Part shown: positions 13,935-21,941 of the stretch, piece by piece
Layout of the letters: each line of letters opens with the position of its first letter
Position numbering within the stretch: the first letter of the stretch is position 1
DNA from: an uncultured bacterium
GTDB lineage: Bacteria; Actinomycetota; Coriobacteriia; Coriobacteriales; Coriobacteriaceae
Assembly (NCBI GenBank): GCA_905215725.1
Contig: CAJMRD010000024.1
Span: forward strand, 1-25,651
Length of the DNA: 25,651 nucleotides
Direction: 5' to 3'
Position numbers and translations under genes: made by a program
The notes under the pieces: model-generated
The model's input: only the letters and a program-made list of their open reading frames with translations
The model's database searches: none
What the model was told of the DNA's origin: nothing

Positions 13935-15304
13935 TAGCGCGGCTCGCCCACAACGGAGCCGGACAAATACCACGTCTTAGCAACGTCGACGTTAACATCA
14001 ACGATCTTACCGACAAGCTGGTCGATGCTATATCCCTCGGGAATGGGCGCATGAACGGTCTGATTCTTGGGACTCTTACCCAGCAGCACCGCATCGTTCT
14101 TTTTACTCGTACCTTCAATGAGCGCCGGCACCACAGTATGAAGCTCACCCTGGTTATACTCGTGTGCCGTGGTCTCGATAACCTTAACCAGGCGGTTGAA
14201 ACGCTCGAGAATAACCTCATGCGGCGTAGGATCTTCAATCTCTGCAGCCGGGGTACCGGCACGCTTGGAATAGATGAAGGTATAGGCCTGAGCATAGCGG
14301 ACCGTCTCGGCAAGTGAGAGCGTCTGCTCAAAGTCTTCTTCAGTCTCGCCCGGGAAGCCAACGATAATGTCGGTCGAGAGCGCGATATCGGGCATGCGAT
14401 TGCGAATGCGATCGACCAGGCCCAGATAGTCCTCGCGTGTATAACGGCGATTCATCTCTTTGAGGATGCGCGTGGAGCCCGACTGAACGGCCAAGTGAAG
14501 CTGCGGCATGACGGCGGGCGTCTCGGCCATAGCGTCGATGGTCTCGGGCAGCAGATCCTTAGGATGAGAAGAGGTAAAGAAGATGCGCTCGACGCCCGTA
14601 TCGCCCACCGCGCGCAGCAAATCGGCAAAACGTGGCTTGCCAAACAGATCGCGACCATATGAGTTAACGTTTTGGCCCAGCAGCGTAATCTCACGCACGC
14701 CCTGGCGCACCAAACCGGTCACCTCGTCGACAATTTCCTCGAAGGGGCGGCTCTTTTCGCGACCGCGCACGTACGGCACGATGCAATAGGTGCAGAAATT
14801 ATTGCAGCCCGTCATGATGGGCACCCAGGCGTGATACTGGGTCTCGCGATGCCACGGCATGCTCATGGCATCCGTATCCTCATGCTCATTGGTGCGGATA
14901 TGACGCTTGCCGTCAAGGAACGCCTCGGCAATGAGCTCGGCCACATGTGCGATAGAATGCGTGCCAAAGATGACATTGACGTTATCGACGTTGGTGAGCA
15001 GGCCCTCGCCATCACGCTGCGCGATGCAGCCGCCCACGGCAACCACACGCTTGCCAGAAGGCGAAGGCGGCAGGCTTTTGCAGGAATTGCACTGACCGTA
15101 CAGGCGAGTATCGGCGGCCTCACGCACACAGCATGTCATGAAGACAACGATATCGGCATGCTCGGGATCGAGCGCCATGAGGCAACCATACGAATCGAGC
15201 AGACCGCTCACGCGCTCGGAATCGTGCTGATTCATCTGGCAGCCAAAGGTGCGGATAAAGTAGGTTTTACCGGCAAGAATATCGCGTACGGAACGCTGGT
15301 CCAT
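13934..15304 (-). CDS. miaB: tRNA-2-methylthio-N6-dimethylallyladenosine synthase
   Basis: This radical-SAM methylthiotransferase adds a methylthio group to i6A37 in tRNA, acting after MiaA. In the 456-aa protein the auxiliary cluster cysteines are Cys22 (FGCQMN), Cys58 (MTCC) and Cys93 (VGGC). The radical-SAM triad is Cys167, Cys171 and Cys174 (GCNNFCTYC). A TRAM RNA-binding domain closes the protein. ATG at 15304 sits 9 nt after AGGA; an ATG two codons upstream (15310) is only 3 nt from it, so the start is uncertain by two residues. It follows spoVS by about 50 nt and ends overlapping miaA. RimO at 21942 is the second methylthiotransferase here; this one is MiaB by partner and motif. Confidence 0.95.
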   Translation of the reverse strand: MDQRSVRDILAGKTYFIRTFGCQMNQHDSERVSGLLDSYGCLMALDPEHADIVVFMTCCVREAADTRLYGQCNSCKSLPPSPSGKRVVAVGGCIAQRDGEGLLTNVDNVNVIFGTHSIAHVAELIAEAFLDGKRHIRTNEHEDTDAMSMPWHRETQYHAWVPIMTGCNNFCTYCIVPYVRGREKSRPFEEIVDEVTGLVRQGVREITLLGQNVNSYGRDLFGKPRFADLLRAVGDTGVERIFFTSSHPKDLLPETIDAMAETPAVMPQLHLAVQSGSTRILKEMNRRYTREDYLGLVDRIRNRMPDIALSTDIIVGFPGETEEDFEQTLSLAETVRYAQAYTFIYSKRAGTPAAEIEDPTPHEVILERFNRLVKVIETTAHEYNQGELHTVVPALIEGTSKKNDAVLLGKSPKNQTVHAPIPEGYSIDQLVGKIVDVNVDVAKTWYLSGSVVGEPR

Positions 15305-15353
15305 GTGCATAAGTCCTAACGATGGAAGGGAGGCGAATCGAGGCAAGCAGAAG

Positions 15354-15671
15354 CTATGCCACAGGCTTAACATCATCCATGACGACGTTATCCATAGCAG
15401 CTCGATTGATCTGGTGAACGTAAATAGAAAGGCGGATGGCCGTGCGTGACTCCCCGTTAATGAGGATGTCGGAGAACACGGGCGCGCAGGAAATATCAAA
15501 ACCGGTTGGAATCAAAAAACCGCGCGCGATAGCCACGGCCTTAATGGCCTGGTTGACCGCACCGGCGCCGACACACTGGATGTTGACGGGTACACCATCC
15601 TTGACCATGCCGGCGATGGCGCCGGCAACGGACGCGGGCGATGATTTGCTTGATACCTTCAGGCAATCCAT
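15354..15671 (-). CDS. spoVS: Stage V sporulation protein S family protein
   Basis: SpoVS is a small Alba-like nucleic-acid-binding protein. In Bacillus it affects sporulation and septum formation, and it also occurs in non-sporulating lineages. The 105-aa protein carries the family core: LKVSSKSSPASVAGAIAGM, then the GAGAVNQAIKAVAIARG loop, then IPTGFDISCAPVF and the C-terminal TAIRLSIYV strand. ATG at 15671 is chosen, with AGGAG 8 nt upstream; the open frame extends to 15746 but lacks a site. It sits downstream of rny and a GHKL ATPase. Bacillus also has spoVS close to rny (ymdA). I infer a role in nucleoid or RNA binding, not sporulation, because no other sporulation gene is present. Confidence 0.93.
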   Translation of the reverse strand: MDCLKVSSKSSPASVAGAIAGMVKDGVPVNIQCVGAGAVNQAIKAVAIARGFLIPTGFDISCAPVFSDILINGESRTAIRLSIYVHQINRAAMDNVVMDDVKPVA

Positions 15672-15721
15672 GAAGAAACTCCTGCGTTTAAAAGTACGTT
15701 TTAACTGCAATAACTTTATCG

Positions 15722-15739
15722 TACCGAGTGGACTCGGTA
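15722..15739. repeat. Small dyad between the GHKL ATPase gene and spoVS
   Basis: TACCGAGT (15722-15729) and ACTCGGTA (15732-15739) form a perfect 8-bp stem with a 2-nt gap, in the 74-nt space before spoVS. No T-run follows on the - strand, so it is not a clear terminator. It may be an operator or an RNA processing hairpin. Confidence 0.5.
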
Positions 15740-15745
15740 AAGGCA

Positions 15746-16831
15746 CTATTCCTCTTTGGCAAGATCGAAGGTCACAGTGATTCGATCACGCGAAACGCGA
15801 ATCTTTGGGTCGCCGCAAAGGTTGAGATAGTACCGGGCGGCAAGGTCATTAAAGTCGCGCTCCACAGCACGCGAAAACTGTGCCATGTCATCCTTGGCAA
15901 TACGTAGCCCGCGACGATCCTTCGCGAGATCGACAGGAGCCGGCGCATGCGAGGACGAATCACGTTCGCGCAGCAGACGCGCGGTCACACCGCGAACGGG
16001 CTTAATCTGCCCTGCCAAAATGCGATGTGCCGTGCGCTCAGACATCTCAAGACCCAAACCCGAGCAGATACGGATAAAGTCCTCGGCATCGGAGGCAAGG
16101 CCTAAACGATCGACAACCGGAAGCTCGCATTCATCATCGATGAACAGAAGACGCGACGTATCGAGCCGGGTAGATGCCTGAGCGTAGAGGGTAGCGGCAA
16201 TCTCAGACGGAGAGCCCAGATAGACATCGCAACCACGCAACTCCTCGAGCGCAAACTCACAAGCAGCGCGAATAATATTATGCGGACCGCGAGCACAGAC
16301 ATAACGTCCGTCCTCATCCTTGACGGCCTGGGGCCAGCTGGACTGATCAGCACGCTCACTAAGGCGGTCGGCCGCAACGCTCACCTTAAAGGCTGAACCA
16401 AGATCGACGCCGGACGTGACCACACGGGCCTCGTCGGTGTTCTGCTTGATCGAAAACAATGCCATGCCACGACCGTGAACGCCCCAACGGTCCATCTTCA
16501 TGCTCTCGAGCTTTGAGGTAACGCGAGCATCGAAGATTCGCTCTTGCATATCCTGCGGAACACCCGAGCCATTATCCAGAAAGACAAGCGTGCGGACGCC
16601 ATCTTCCTTGGTCGTGGCGAGATAGACCTTGTCGGCGCCGGCATCGCGAGCATTACGGAGCATTTCGATGACGATATCCTCGACATGCTGAATGTCGTGC
16701 TTTGCCTGGCGCCGCTCGGCCTCCGAAACGCGGAGGCGGACATACCCCTCGCCAAGGTTCTCCTCGACGCGAAGGTTGCCCTCCCCCGACATCGACGCGA
16801 TAAATGAGATGAGCTCGTTCGCGTCGCTCAT
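15746..16831 (-). CDS. GHKL-type ATP-binding protein (HATPase), function unknown
   Basis: This 361-aa protein has a Bergerat (GHKL) ATPase fold at about residues 40-160: an N-box with Glu56 and Asn60 in IEMLRNARDAGA, a G1 box DNGSGVP at 86-92, and a G2-like WGVHGRGMALFS at 116-127. The rest has no motif I recognise. It lacks histidine-kinase HisKA, receiver or membrane segments, so it is not a standard sensor kinase; it resembles the soluble HSP90/MutL/MORC-like side of the superfamily. Its ATG at 16831 begins 1 nt after the rny stop (TAA C ATG), so translation is coupled to RNase Y. The partner and client are unknown; the context suggests RNA turnover or nucleic-acid organisation. Confidence 0.8.
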   Translation of the reverse strand: MSDANELISFIASMSGEGNLRVEENLGEGYVRLRVSEAERRQAKHDIQHVEDIVIEMLRNARDAGADKVYLATTKEDGVRTLVFLDNGSGVPQDMQERIFDARVTSKLESMKMDRWGVHGRGMALFSIKQNTDEARVVTSGVDLGSAFKVSVAADRLSERADQSSWPQAVKDEDGRYVCARGPHNIIRAACEFALEELRGCDVYLGSPSEIAATLYAQASTRLDTSRLLFIDDECELPVVDRLGLASDAEDFIRICSGLGLEMSERTAHRILAGQIKPVRGVTARLLRERDSSSHAPAPVDLAKDRRGLRIAKDDMAQFSRAVERDFNDLAARYYLNLCGDPKIRVSRDRITVTFDLAKEE

Positions 16832-16832
16832 G

Positions 16833-18383
16833 TTATTTAGCGATATCGACAGCGCGGCTCTCGCGAATCACGACGACGCGCACCTGACCGGGATACTCCA
16901 TCTCTTCCTCGATCTGATGGGCGATATCGTGAGCCAGAACCGTGGACTGGGCATCGGAGATCTTGTCCGGCTGAACCATGACATGGACCTCGCGACCAGC
17001 CTGCATGGCATAGGTACGCTCGACGCCGTCATGGGAGTTGGCAATCTCCTCGAGCTTCTCAAGGCGCTTGATGTAGTTCTCGGCAGACTCGCGACGGGCA
17101 CCGGGGCGAGAGGCAGAGACAGCATCGGCGGCCTGTACCAGGACATCGAGCACCGTGTTGGGGTCGACATCGGCATGGTGAGCCTCGATAGCGTGGACGA
17201 TAACGGGCTTCTCGCCATAACGACGGGCGAGCTCGGCGCCGATGACGGCATGCGGGCCCTCGACGTCGTGGTCAATTGCCTTGCCCAGGTCGTGAAGCAG
17301 ACCGGCGCGCTTGGCGGTCACAACGTCCAGGCCAAGCTCGGAAGCCATCACGCCGCACAGATCAGAGACCTCGAGGGAATGCTGAAGCACGTTCTGACCA
17401 AACGAGGTACGGTAGCGCAAAGCACCAAGGGTCTTGACTATCTCGGGGTGCAGGTCGTGGATGCCGGTATCGAAGGCAGCCTGCTCGCCAGCCTCGCGCA
17501 CGCGCTGCTGAACCAGGTCGGCAGCCTTGTGATACATCTCCTCGATACGGGCAGGGTGAATGCGGCCGTCGGCGATGAGGTTCTCGAGGGCGACACGGGC
17601 GGTCTCACGACGGACCGGGTCGAAGCTCGAAAGAACGACGGTCTCGGGCGTGTCGTCGATCACGAGGTTGACGCCGGAAACCTGCTCGAAGGTCCGGATG
17701 TTGCGACCCTCGCGACCGATGATACGGCCCTTGAGGTCATCAGAGGGAATGTGCACGGAGGTAACGGTAACCTCGGCAGTGTGGTCGGCAGCGCAGCGCT
17801 GAATCGCCAGAGACAGAATCTCCTGGGCGGTCTTGTGGCACTCGGCGCGAACCTGCTGCTCGGACTCGCGAATGATCGTGGCGGCCTCGTGGGTGACCTC
17901 GCCGCGAACCTTATCGAGGAGCTCCTTGTGGGCGTCCTCGCGGGTAAGGTCGGCGATACGCTCGAGCTCGGAGGTCTGCTTTGCACAGAGCTCCTCGAGC
18001 TCACGGGAGCGCTTCTCGACCTGACCGGCCTGGCTGGACAGCTGATGCTCGCGCTTGTCGAGAGCGTCGTTGCGGCGATCAAGGGATTCCTCGCGCTGCA
18101 TCACGCGGTTCTCGAGCGTACGAATCTCGTTCTTACGCTGCTTGTCCTCGGCCTCGGCGGCCTGCTTGTTCTTGATGATCTCCTCTTTAGCCTCGAGCAG
18201 AGCCTCTTTTTTGAGGGTCTCGGCCTGACGCTTAGCATCACCGATCAGGGACTCAGCCTGTGCGTGTGCCGACTGGATTTTTTCGTCGGCCTCGTGAAGA
18301 CTACCCTGCTTGGCGGTGCGCATGTAGGCAATGGCGGCGATGGCACCCAAAACGATGCCAACGAGCGCTGCGATGATAGGCAT
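16833..18383 (-). CDS. rny: Ribonuclease Y
   Basis: RNase Y is a membrane-anchored endoribonuclease that starts mRNA decay. The 516-aa protein has an N-terminal transmembrane helix (3-22), a long Glu/Lys/Gln-rich coiled coil (about 30-190), a KH domain (around 205-270, GRIIGREGRNIR at 219-230) and an HD domain with His335, His364-Asp365 (LLHDLGKA) and His372. ATG at 18383 is chosen because AAGGAG lies 5 nt upstream; the GTG two codons earlier overlaps that site. It has its own promoter (18550-18578) and a leader of about 160 nt with a terminator-like hairpin. The GHKL ATPase gene follows after 1 nt. Confidence 0.96.
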   Translation of the reverse strand: MPIIAALVGIVLGAIAAIAYMRTAKQGSLHEADEKIQSAHAQAESLIGDAKRQAETLKKEALLEAKEEIIKNKQAAEAEDKQRKNEIRTLENRVMQREESLDRRNDALDKREHQLSSQAGQVEKRSRELEELCAKQTSELERIADLTREDAHKELLDKVRGEVTHEAATIIRESEQQVRAECHKTAQEILSLAIQRCAADHTAEVTVTSVHIPSDDLKGRIIGREGRNIRTFEQVSGVNLVIDDTPETVVLSSFDPVRRETARVALENLIADGRIHPARIEEMYHKAADLVQQRVREAGEQAAFDTGIHDLHPEIVKTLGALRYRTSFGQNVLQHSLEVSDLCGVMASELGLDVVTAKRAGLLHDLGKAIDHDVEGPHAVIGAELARRYGEKPVIVHAIEAHHADVDPNTVLDVLVQAADAVSASRPGARRESAENYIKRLEKLEEIANSHDGVERTYAMQAGREVHVMVQPDKISDAQSTVLAHDIAHQIEEEMEYPGQVRVVVIRESRAVDIAK

Positions 18384-18418
18384 GCTCACTCCTTTTTATG
18401 GATTCGTTACACAACAAA

Positions 18419-18444
18419 GCGAACCGTCCTTACGAACGGCTCGC
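18419..18444 (-). promoter_or_regulatory. rny: Terminator-like hairpin in the rny 5' leader
   Basis: In the rny transcript, GCGAGCCGT (18444-18436) pairs with ACGGTTCGC (18427-18419) over 9 bp with one G-U pair. It is followed by TTTGTTGT. It lies about 35 nt before the start codon and about 100 nt after the predicted transcription start. It may act as an attenuator or as a structure for autoregulated cleavage by RNase Y. The U-tract is imperfect. Confidence 0.55.
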
Positions 18445-18549
18445 GACATTTGAGTAATATGGGCGCAGCTTATGCGGGTCGGATACAGATAAACATATAA
18501 ACAAACTCATCACAGATGAGCACATATCACAAAGCAAATGACGCTGTTT

Positions 18550-18578
18550 ATCGTACGTTGAACCACAACAACTGTCAA
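18550..18578 (-). promoter_or_regulatory. rny: Predicted rny promoter
   Basis: On the - strand, TTGACA (18578-18573) and TACGAT (18555-18550) are separated by 17 bp, a near-consensus sigma70-type promoter. It lies between the recX stop and rny, about 165 nt before the rny start, so rny need not depend on recA-recX read-through. I see no clear terminator after recX. Confidence 0.75.
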
Positions 18579-18640
18579 ATAAATGCCCCCAACACGGCGG
18601 CTAAAACACGGTGAGCGGCAGGGCCACAAAACGCATACGC

Positions 18641-19333
18641 CTAAACCGCACATTCCTCGCGTTCGGCATCGAGACGTGCCTTAACGGCATCGGCGGCGAT
18701 ATGATACGAGAAGCCCTTGCCCATCAAAAACCGAACCAGTTTTTCGAATCCGCGCGTCTCTGGAACACGCCGCTTGGCGAGCAGGGCTGACGCACGCGCC
18801 AAATCGTCTTCGACGGCAAAATAATCCTCGGGATAACCGGGAATGTCATCGAGCACGACATGACGGCGCTTGAGCTCGGTCTCGATTTTGCGCTGTCCCC
18901 AACCGCGCCGCTTGCGCTCCTCGATAAAGTACGAGCAAAAGCGGTTCTCGTCTAAAAAGCGATACTCGGTGGCGCGCTCGACGGCGAAATCGATCGCGGT
19001 CTGGTGAAAGCCGTAGCGAGCCAGCTTGTCACGGACCTCGCCCGTCGCATGGTCGCGGCGCGATAACATCTCGGTCACCATGGTAAGTGCACATTTACGC
19101 TCGACGAGCTGCACCGCCTCACGAAAGTTGTCCCAATCACAGGGAAGATCGGGGCGGTTTTTGACATACAGGCGCGCGACCCGCACGGGAATCCAAATGG
19201 ACCGCTCAAAACCGCCCTCAAGCTCACAATCGATATGTGCGCAAGGCTTTTTGGACGCATACCCGCTCGAGAACGAGGAGGCCGCCTTCTTATCGGGAAA
19301 GACGACCGTGGCCTCGGTCACCGTATACGACAT
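18641..19333 (-). CDS. recX: Regulatory protein RecX
   Basis: RecX binds RecA filaments and limits their activity. The 230-aa protein is longer than the shortest RecX. Residues 85-225 carry the three-helix repeats typical of the family, including MLSRRDHATGEVRDKLARYG, YRFLDENRFCSYFIEERKRRGWG and the C-terminal VRFLMGKGFSYHIAADAV. The first 80 residues form an extension seen in some Gram-positive RecX proteins. The ATG at 19333 is 11 nt after the recA stop with no good ribosome binding site, suggesting coupled or weak translation, which is common for recX. It belongs to the SOS-controlled recA transcript. Confidence 0.93.
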   Translation of the reverse strand: MSYTVTEATVVFPDKKAASSFSSGYASKKPCAHIDCELEGGFERSIWIPVRVARLYVKNRPDLPCDWDNFREAVQLVERKCALTMVTEMLSRRDHATGEVRDKLARYGFHQTAIDFAVERATEYRFLDENRFCSYFIEERKRRGWGQRKIETELKRRHVVLDDIPGYPEDYFAVEDDLARASALLAKRRVPETRGFEKLVRFLMGKGFSYHIAADAVKARLDAEREECAV

Positions 19334-19344
19334 GAGCGTAACCG

Positions 19345-20493
19345 CTACTCGTCGTCATCATCGAGCATGGCGGAACCATCGATGGCGTAAAGCTCGTCAA
19401 ACTCCTCAGGCGCAGGCTGATCGGTCAGCTCGACCTCGGATGGAGCATCGTCGTCAAACTCAAGCCCGCAGGCAAGGCGGACCTTATGCTCAATCTCGTC
19501 GGCGCAATCGGGGTGTTCGCGCAGGAACGCCTTGGCGGCCTCGCGACCGTTGCCGAGCTTGTCCTCGCCATAGGCAAACCAGGAGCCCATCTTCTTGCAG
19601 ATGCCGCACTCGACAGCCATGTCCAGAATCGAGCCCTCCTTAGAGATGCCCGTACCGTACATGATGTCGAACTCAGCAGAACGGAACGGAGCTGCCACCT
19701 TGTTCTTAACGACCTTGGCGCGCACGCGGTTACCGATAACCTCATCCTTAAGCTTAATGCTGTCGATGCGGCGAATGTCGATACGCACCGAAGAGAAAAA
19801 CTTAAGGGCGCGGCCGCCCGTCGTGGTCTCGGGGTTGCCGAACATGACGCCGATCTTCTCACGCAGTTGGTTAATGAAGATGCACGTCGTGTTGGACTTG
19901 GACAGCGAGCCGGCAAGCTTGCGGAGCGCCTGGCTCATCAGGCGAGCTTGTAAGCCGACCGTGGTATCGCCGATCTCTCCCTCGATCTCGGCACGCGGGG
20001 TCAGCGCGGCGACGGAGTCGACGACGATGGCATCGATGGCGCCGGAACGCACGAGCATGTCAACAATCTCGAGCGCTTGCTCACCCGTATCAGGCTGGGA
20101 AATCAGTACCTCGTCGATATCCACGCCAATGCGCGCGGCATACGTGGGATCGAGCGCGTGCTCGGCATCGATAAATGCCACCACGCCACCCATTGCCTGG
20201 GCCTCGGCCAGGATCTCAAGCGAAAGCGTCGTCTTACCGGAGGACTCAGGACCGTAAATCTCGACGATGCGGCCGCGCGGCACACCGCCGATACCCAGAG
20301 CGGCATCGAGTGCCAGAGCGCCCGTAGGGATGGCCTCGACCTCGAGCTCGGGGCCACCGTCGCCGTACCTCATGATGGAACCCTGGCCGAATTTCTTCTC
20401 GATCTCGGCCTTGGTGGTGGCGATCATCTCATCGCGCTCTTTACCCGTCGTGCGAGCATGAACGGTACGTACGGGACCTGAATTCTTGGCCAT
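19345..20493 (-). CDS. recA: Recombinase RecA
   Basis: RecA forms ATP-dependent filaments on single-stranded DNA, drives recombination and triggers LexA self-cleavage. The 382-aa protein has the Walker A GPESSGKT at 81-88, the Walker-B-like AIVVDSVAAL, the loop segments EGEIGDTTVGLQARLMSQALR and FINQLREKIGVMFGNPET, and an acidic C-terminus ending in a run of Asp. ATG at 20493 is chosen, with GAGGAGGG upstream. An upstream TTG or GTG would extend it by seven residues and is unlikely. The promoter at 20524-20552 has a LexA box in its spacer. recX follows 11 nt after the stop. Confidence 0.98.
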   Translation of the reverse strand: MAKNSGPVRTVHARTTGKERDEMIATTKAEIEKKFGQGSIMRYGDGGPELEVEAIPTGALALDAALGIGGVPRGRIVEIYGPESSGKTTLSLEILAEAQAMGGVVAFIDAEHALDPTYAARIGVDIDEVLISQPDTGEQALEIVDMLVRSGAIDAIVVDSVAALTPRAEIEGEIGDTTVGLQARLMSQALRKLAGSLSKSNTTCIFINQLREKIGVMFGNPETTTGGRALKFFSSVRIDIRRIDSIKLKDEVIGNRVRAKVVKNKVAAPFRSAEFDIMYGTGISKEGSILDMAVECGICKKMGSWFAYGEDKLGNGREAAKAFLREHPDCADEIEHKVRLACGLEFDDDAPSEVELTDQPAPEEFDELYAIDGSAMLDDDDE

Positions 20494-20523
20494 GAAAAGC
20501 CCTCCTCTTAACAACCTGCATCG

Positions 20524-20552
20524 ATAATAAACGAACGGCTGTTCGTGGTCAA
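20524..20552 (-). promoter_or_regulatory. recA: recA promoter with LexA box in the spacer
   Basis: On the - strand, TTGACC (20552-20547) and TATTAT (20529-20524) are separated by exactly 17 bp. The spacer contains CGAACAGCCGTTCG (20545-20532), which matches the Gram-positive SOS box. LexA bound there would block polymerase, giving DNA-damage induction of recA-recX. Start is about 31 nt before the ATG. Confidence 0.92.
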
Positions 20553-20585
20553 CCGTTCAGATAAATCATATGCAGGCAGTCTTTC

Positions 20586-20645
20586 CAAAACCCAACCAAA
20601 CGCCGACCAAATACTGACCAAATGCTTGACCACATAGGGCCAAAT
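20586..20645 (-). repeat. Six helically phased CCAAA motifs upstream of recA
   Basis: CCAAA or a close variant begins at 20586, 20597, 20608, 20619, 20631 (CCACA) and 20641. The steps are 11, 11, 11, 12 and 10 bp, about one helical turn each. The second to sixth carry AA, GA, GA, GA and GG before the CC. On the recA strand they read TTTGG and lie about 34-100 bp upstream of the -35 box. Phased A-tracts can bend DNA; repeated sites could also bind an activator cooperatively. No open frame explains the spacing. Confidence 0.6.
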
Positions 20646-20719
20646 ATAAGCAAGGAAGGCGAAAACAAACCTATGACCAGCAAAAACGCTGAATTTGTCA
20701 GAGGTCCCTATCTCCACAA

Positions 20720-20743
20720 TTAAGGGGCCTTAAGGCCCCTTAA
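20720..20743 (-). terminator. Palindromic terminator after cinA
   Basis: TTAAGGGGCC (20720-20729) and GGCCCCTTAA (20734-20743) are perfect 10-bp arms around TTAA. It begins 7 nt after the cinA stop on the - strand, preceded by TTT and followed by AATTG. The poly-U tract is weak, but position and stem suit the end of the ftsK-to-cinA run and separate it from the recA promoter. Confidence 0.7.
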
Positions 20744-20750
20744 AACACGT

Positions 20751-21281
20751 CTATTCCATAGAGTTGAGCACAAGGGCAATGCGTCCCAATGCCTCCGCGA
20801 CCGCATGGGCACGAACACACGAACGGTCGCCCTCATAGTGGCAGCGCACAGAGTCCACGACCGGCACTTCCCCATCAGCCGCGCGATACGCCCAGCCAAT
20901 ATAGAAAGTGCCAGCCGGATCGTCCTCAGTGCCGCCGCCGGGGCCGGCATAACCCGTTGCGCTCACTGCAATATCGCTCTGGTACAGCTCCAGCGAACCC
21001 GCCGCCATCTCGCGCGCGGTCTGATGCGACACCGCGGTATAGCGGTCGAGCGTCTCCTGATCAACACCCAAAACGCGATGCTTGATCTCATCGCAGTAGG
21101 TCACCGCACCGCCACGCAGCACCGCCGAGGCGCCCGGGATATCGGCAATCGTCGAGGCGATCATACCCGCTGTCAGCGACTCAGCCGTCGAAACCGTCAC
21201 GCCCCGAGCGCTCGCGCGCTCGACAATATGACGCGCCAGCTCCTCGTTATGTGCGGAAATCTGATCAAAAGAGTCCGTCAT
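20751..21281 (-). CDS. pncC: CinA C-terminal domain / nicotinamide-nucleotide amidohydrolase
   Basis: This single-domain CinA-type protein (176 aa) is the PncC-like amidohydrolase that converts NMN to nicotinic acid mononucleotide in pyridine nucleotide recycling. Conserved blocks are STAESLTAGMIASTIADIPGAS cut short here (about 31-50), GGAVTYCDEIKHRVLGV, YTAVSHQTAREMA and VSATGYAGPGG. The N-terminal CinA domain of full-length CinA is absent. The ATG at 21281 is one choice; a GTG two codons upstream (21287) is equally possible and neither has a strong ribosome binding site. It follows pgsA by a few nucleotides, matching the common pgsA-cinA-recA order; here a terminator and the recA promoter come next. 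Confidence 0.9.
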   Translation of the reverse strand: MTDSFDQISAHNEELARHIVERASARGVTVSTAESLTAGMIASTIADIPGASAVLRGGAVTYCDEIKHRVLGVDQETLDRYTAVSHQTAREMAAGSLELYQSDIAVSATGYAGPGGGTEDDPAGTFYIGWAYRAADGEVPVVDSVRCHYEGDRSCVRAHAVAEALGRIALVLNSME

Positions 21282-21293
21282 ACCCACCAGGAC

Positions 21294-21932
21294 CTAGACC
21301 GAAAAGACGATCTTGCGGCAGTTCCAGAAGTATTGGGCGCCCGAGATAACGGTCAGGACAACGGCAACGGCATACAGGAAGCGCGACACCGAGTAGATGC
21401 CGAGCGTCAGCGCCAGCGGGCCAAGGTGCAAGCCGGCCATCGCAAAGACGCACAGGTAACCGCAGATGGAGACCATCGTGGTCGCCGTCTTGTACTTGCC
21501 AAGCTTATCGGCGGCAACGACCACGCCGGCGGCACTCGCAACCATGCGCAGGGCGCTTACCAACAGCTCGCGGAACAAGATGATGAACACGGACCAAACC
21601 GTCACGGTGCCAAAGTCCAAGAACAGCAGCAAGGCCGAGAACACGAGCAGCTTATCGGCGATGGGGTCCAAGAATTTACCGAAGTCGGTGATCTCGTTGC
21701 GCGAACGCGCCAGATAACCGTCGACCTTATCGGTGCACGACAGGATCACGTACAGAATGAAGGCAGCGGCGGCGAGCGGGCCGTCGAAGGTGCTCCAATC
21801 CGTACCGGCAACACTCGTGTGAGAAAGCGCCGACACGATCATGAACACCGGGATAAAGACGATGCGAACGCACGTCACGATGTTGGCGGGCGTCCAAACA
21901 CTCGTCAGTTCCTTATTGCTCTCGTTTGCCAC
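21294..21932 (-). CDS. pgsA: CDP-diacylglycerol-glycerol-3-phosphate 3-phosphatidyltransferase
   Basis: PgsA makes phosphatidylglycerophosphate, the committed step to phosphatidylglycerol and cardiolipin, at the inner membrane. The 212-aa protein has the full D-G-x2-A-R-x8-G-x3-D-x3-D motif (TDKVDGYLARS, then GKFLDPIADK) and several transmembrane helices. The start is GTG at 21932, with AGGAG 6 nt upstream that overlaps the rimO stop. The rimO-pgsA-cinA order is the typical housekeeping setting, which supports PgsA over other CDP-alcohol transferases. The family member at 328-1032 is the less certain paralogue. Confidence 0.92.
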   Translation of the reverse strand: MANESNKELTSVWTPANIVTCVRIVFIPVFMIVSALSHTSVAGTDWSTFDGPLAAAAFILYVILSCTDKVDGYLARSRNEITDFGKFLDPIADKLLVFSALLLFLDFGTVTVWSVFIILFRELLVSALRMVASAAGVVVAADKLGKYKTATTMVSICGYLCVFAMAGLHLGPLALTLGIYSVSRFLYAVAVVLTVISGAQYFWNCRKIVFSV

Positions 21933-21941
21933 GACGCTCTC

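Noticed and set aside
16692..18500. A 602-codon open frame on the + strand opposite rny
   Set aside because: rny on the - strand has complete TM, KH and HD domains. The + frame has biased Gly/Leu/Asp content typical of antisense reading of a high-GC gene and no recognisable domain.
18506..18520. CTCATC-ACA-GATGAG hairpin in the rny leader
   Set aside because: Only 6 bp with a 3-nt loop; too small to claim as a regulatory feature by itself.
18460..18640. Terminator after recX
   Set aside because: No stable GC stem followed by a T-tract was found on the - strand between the recX stop and the rny promoter.
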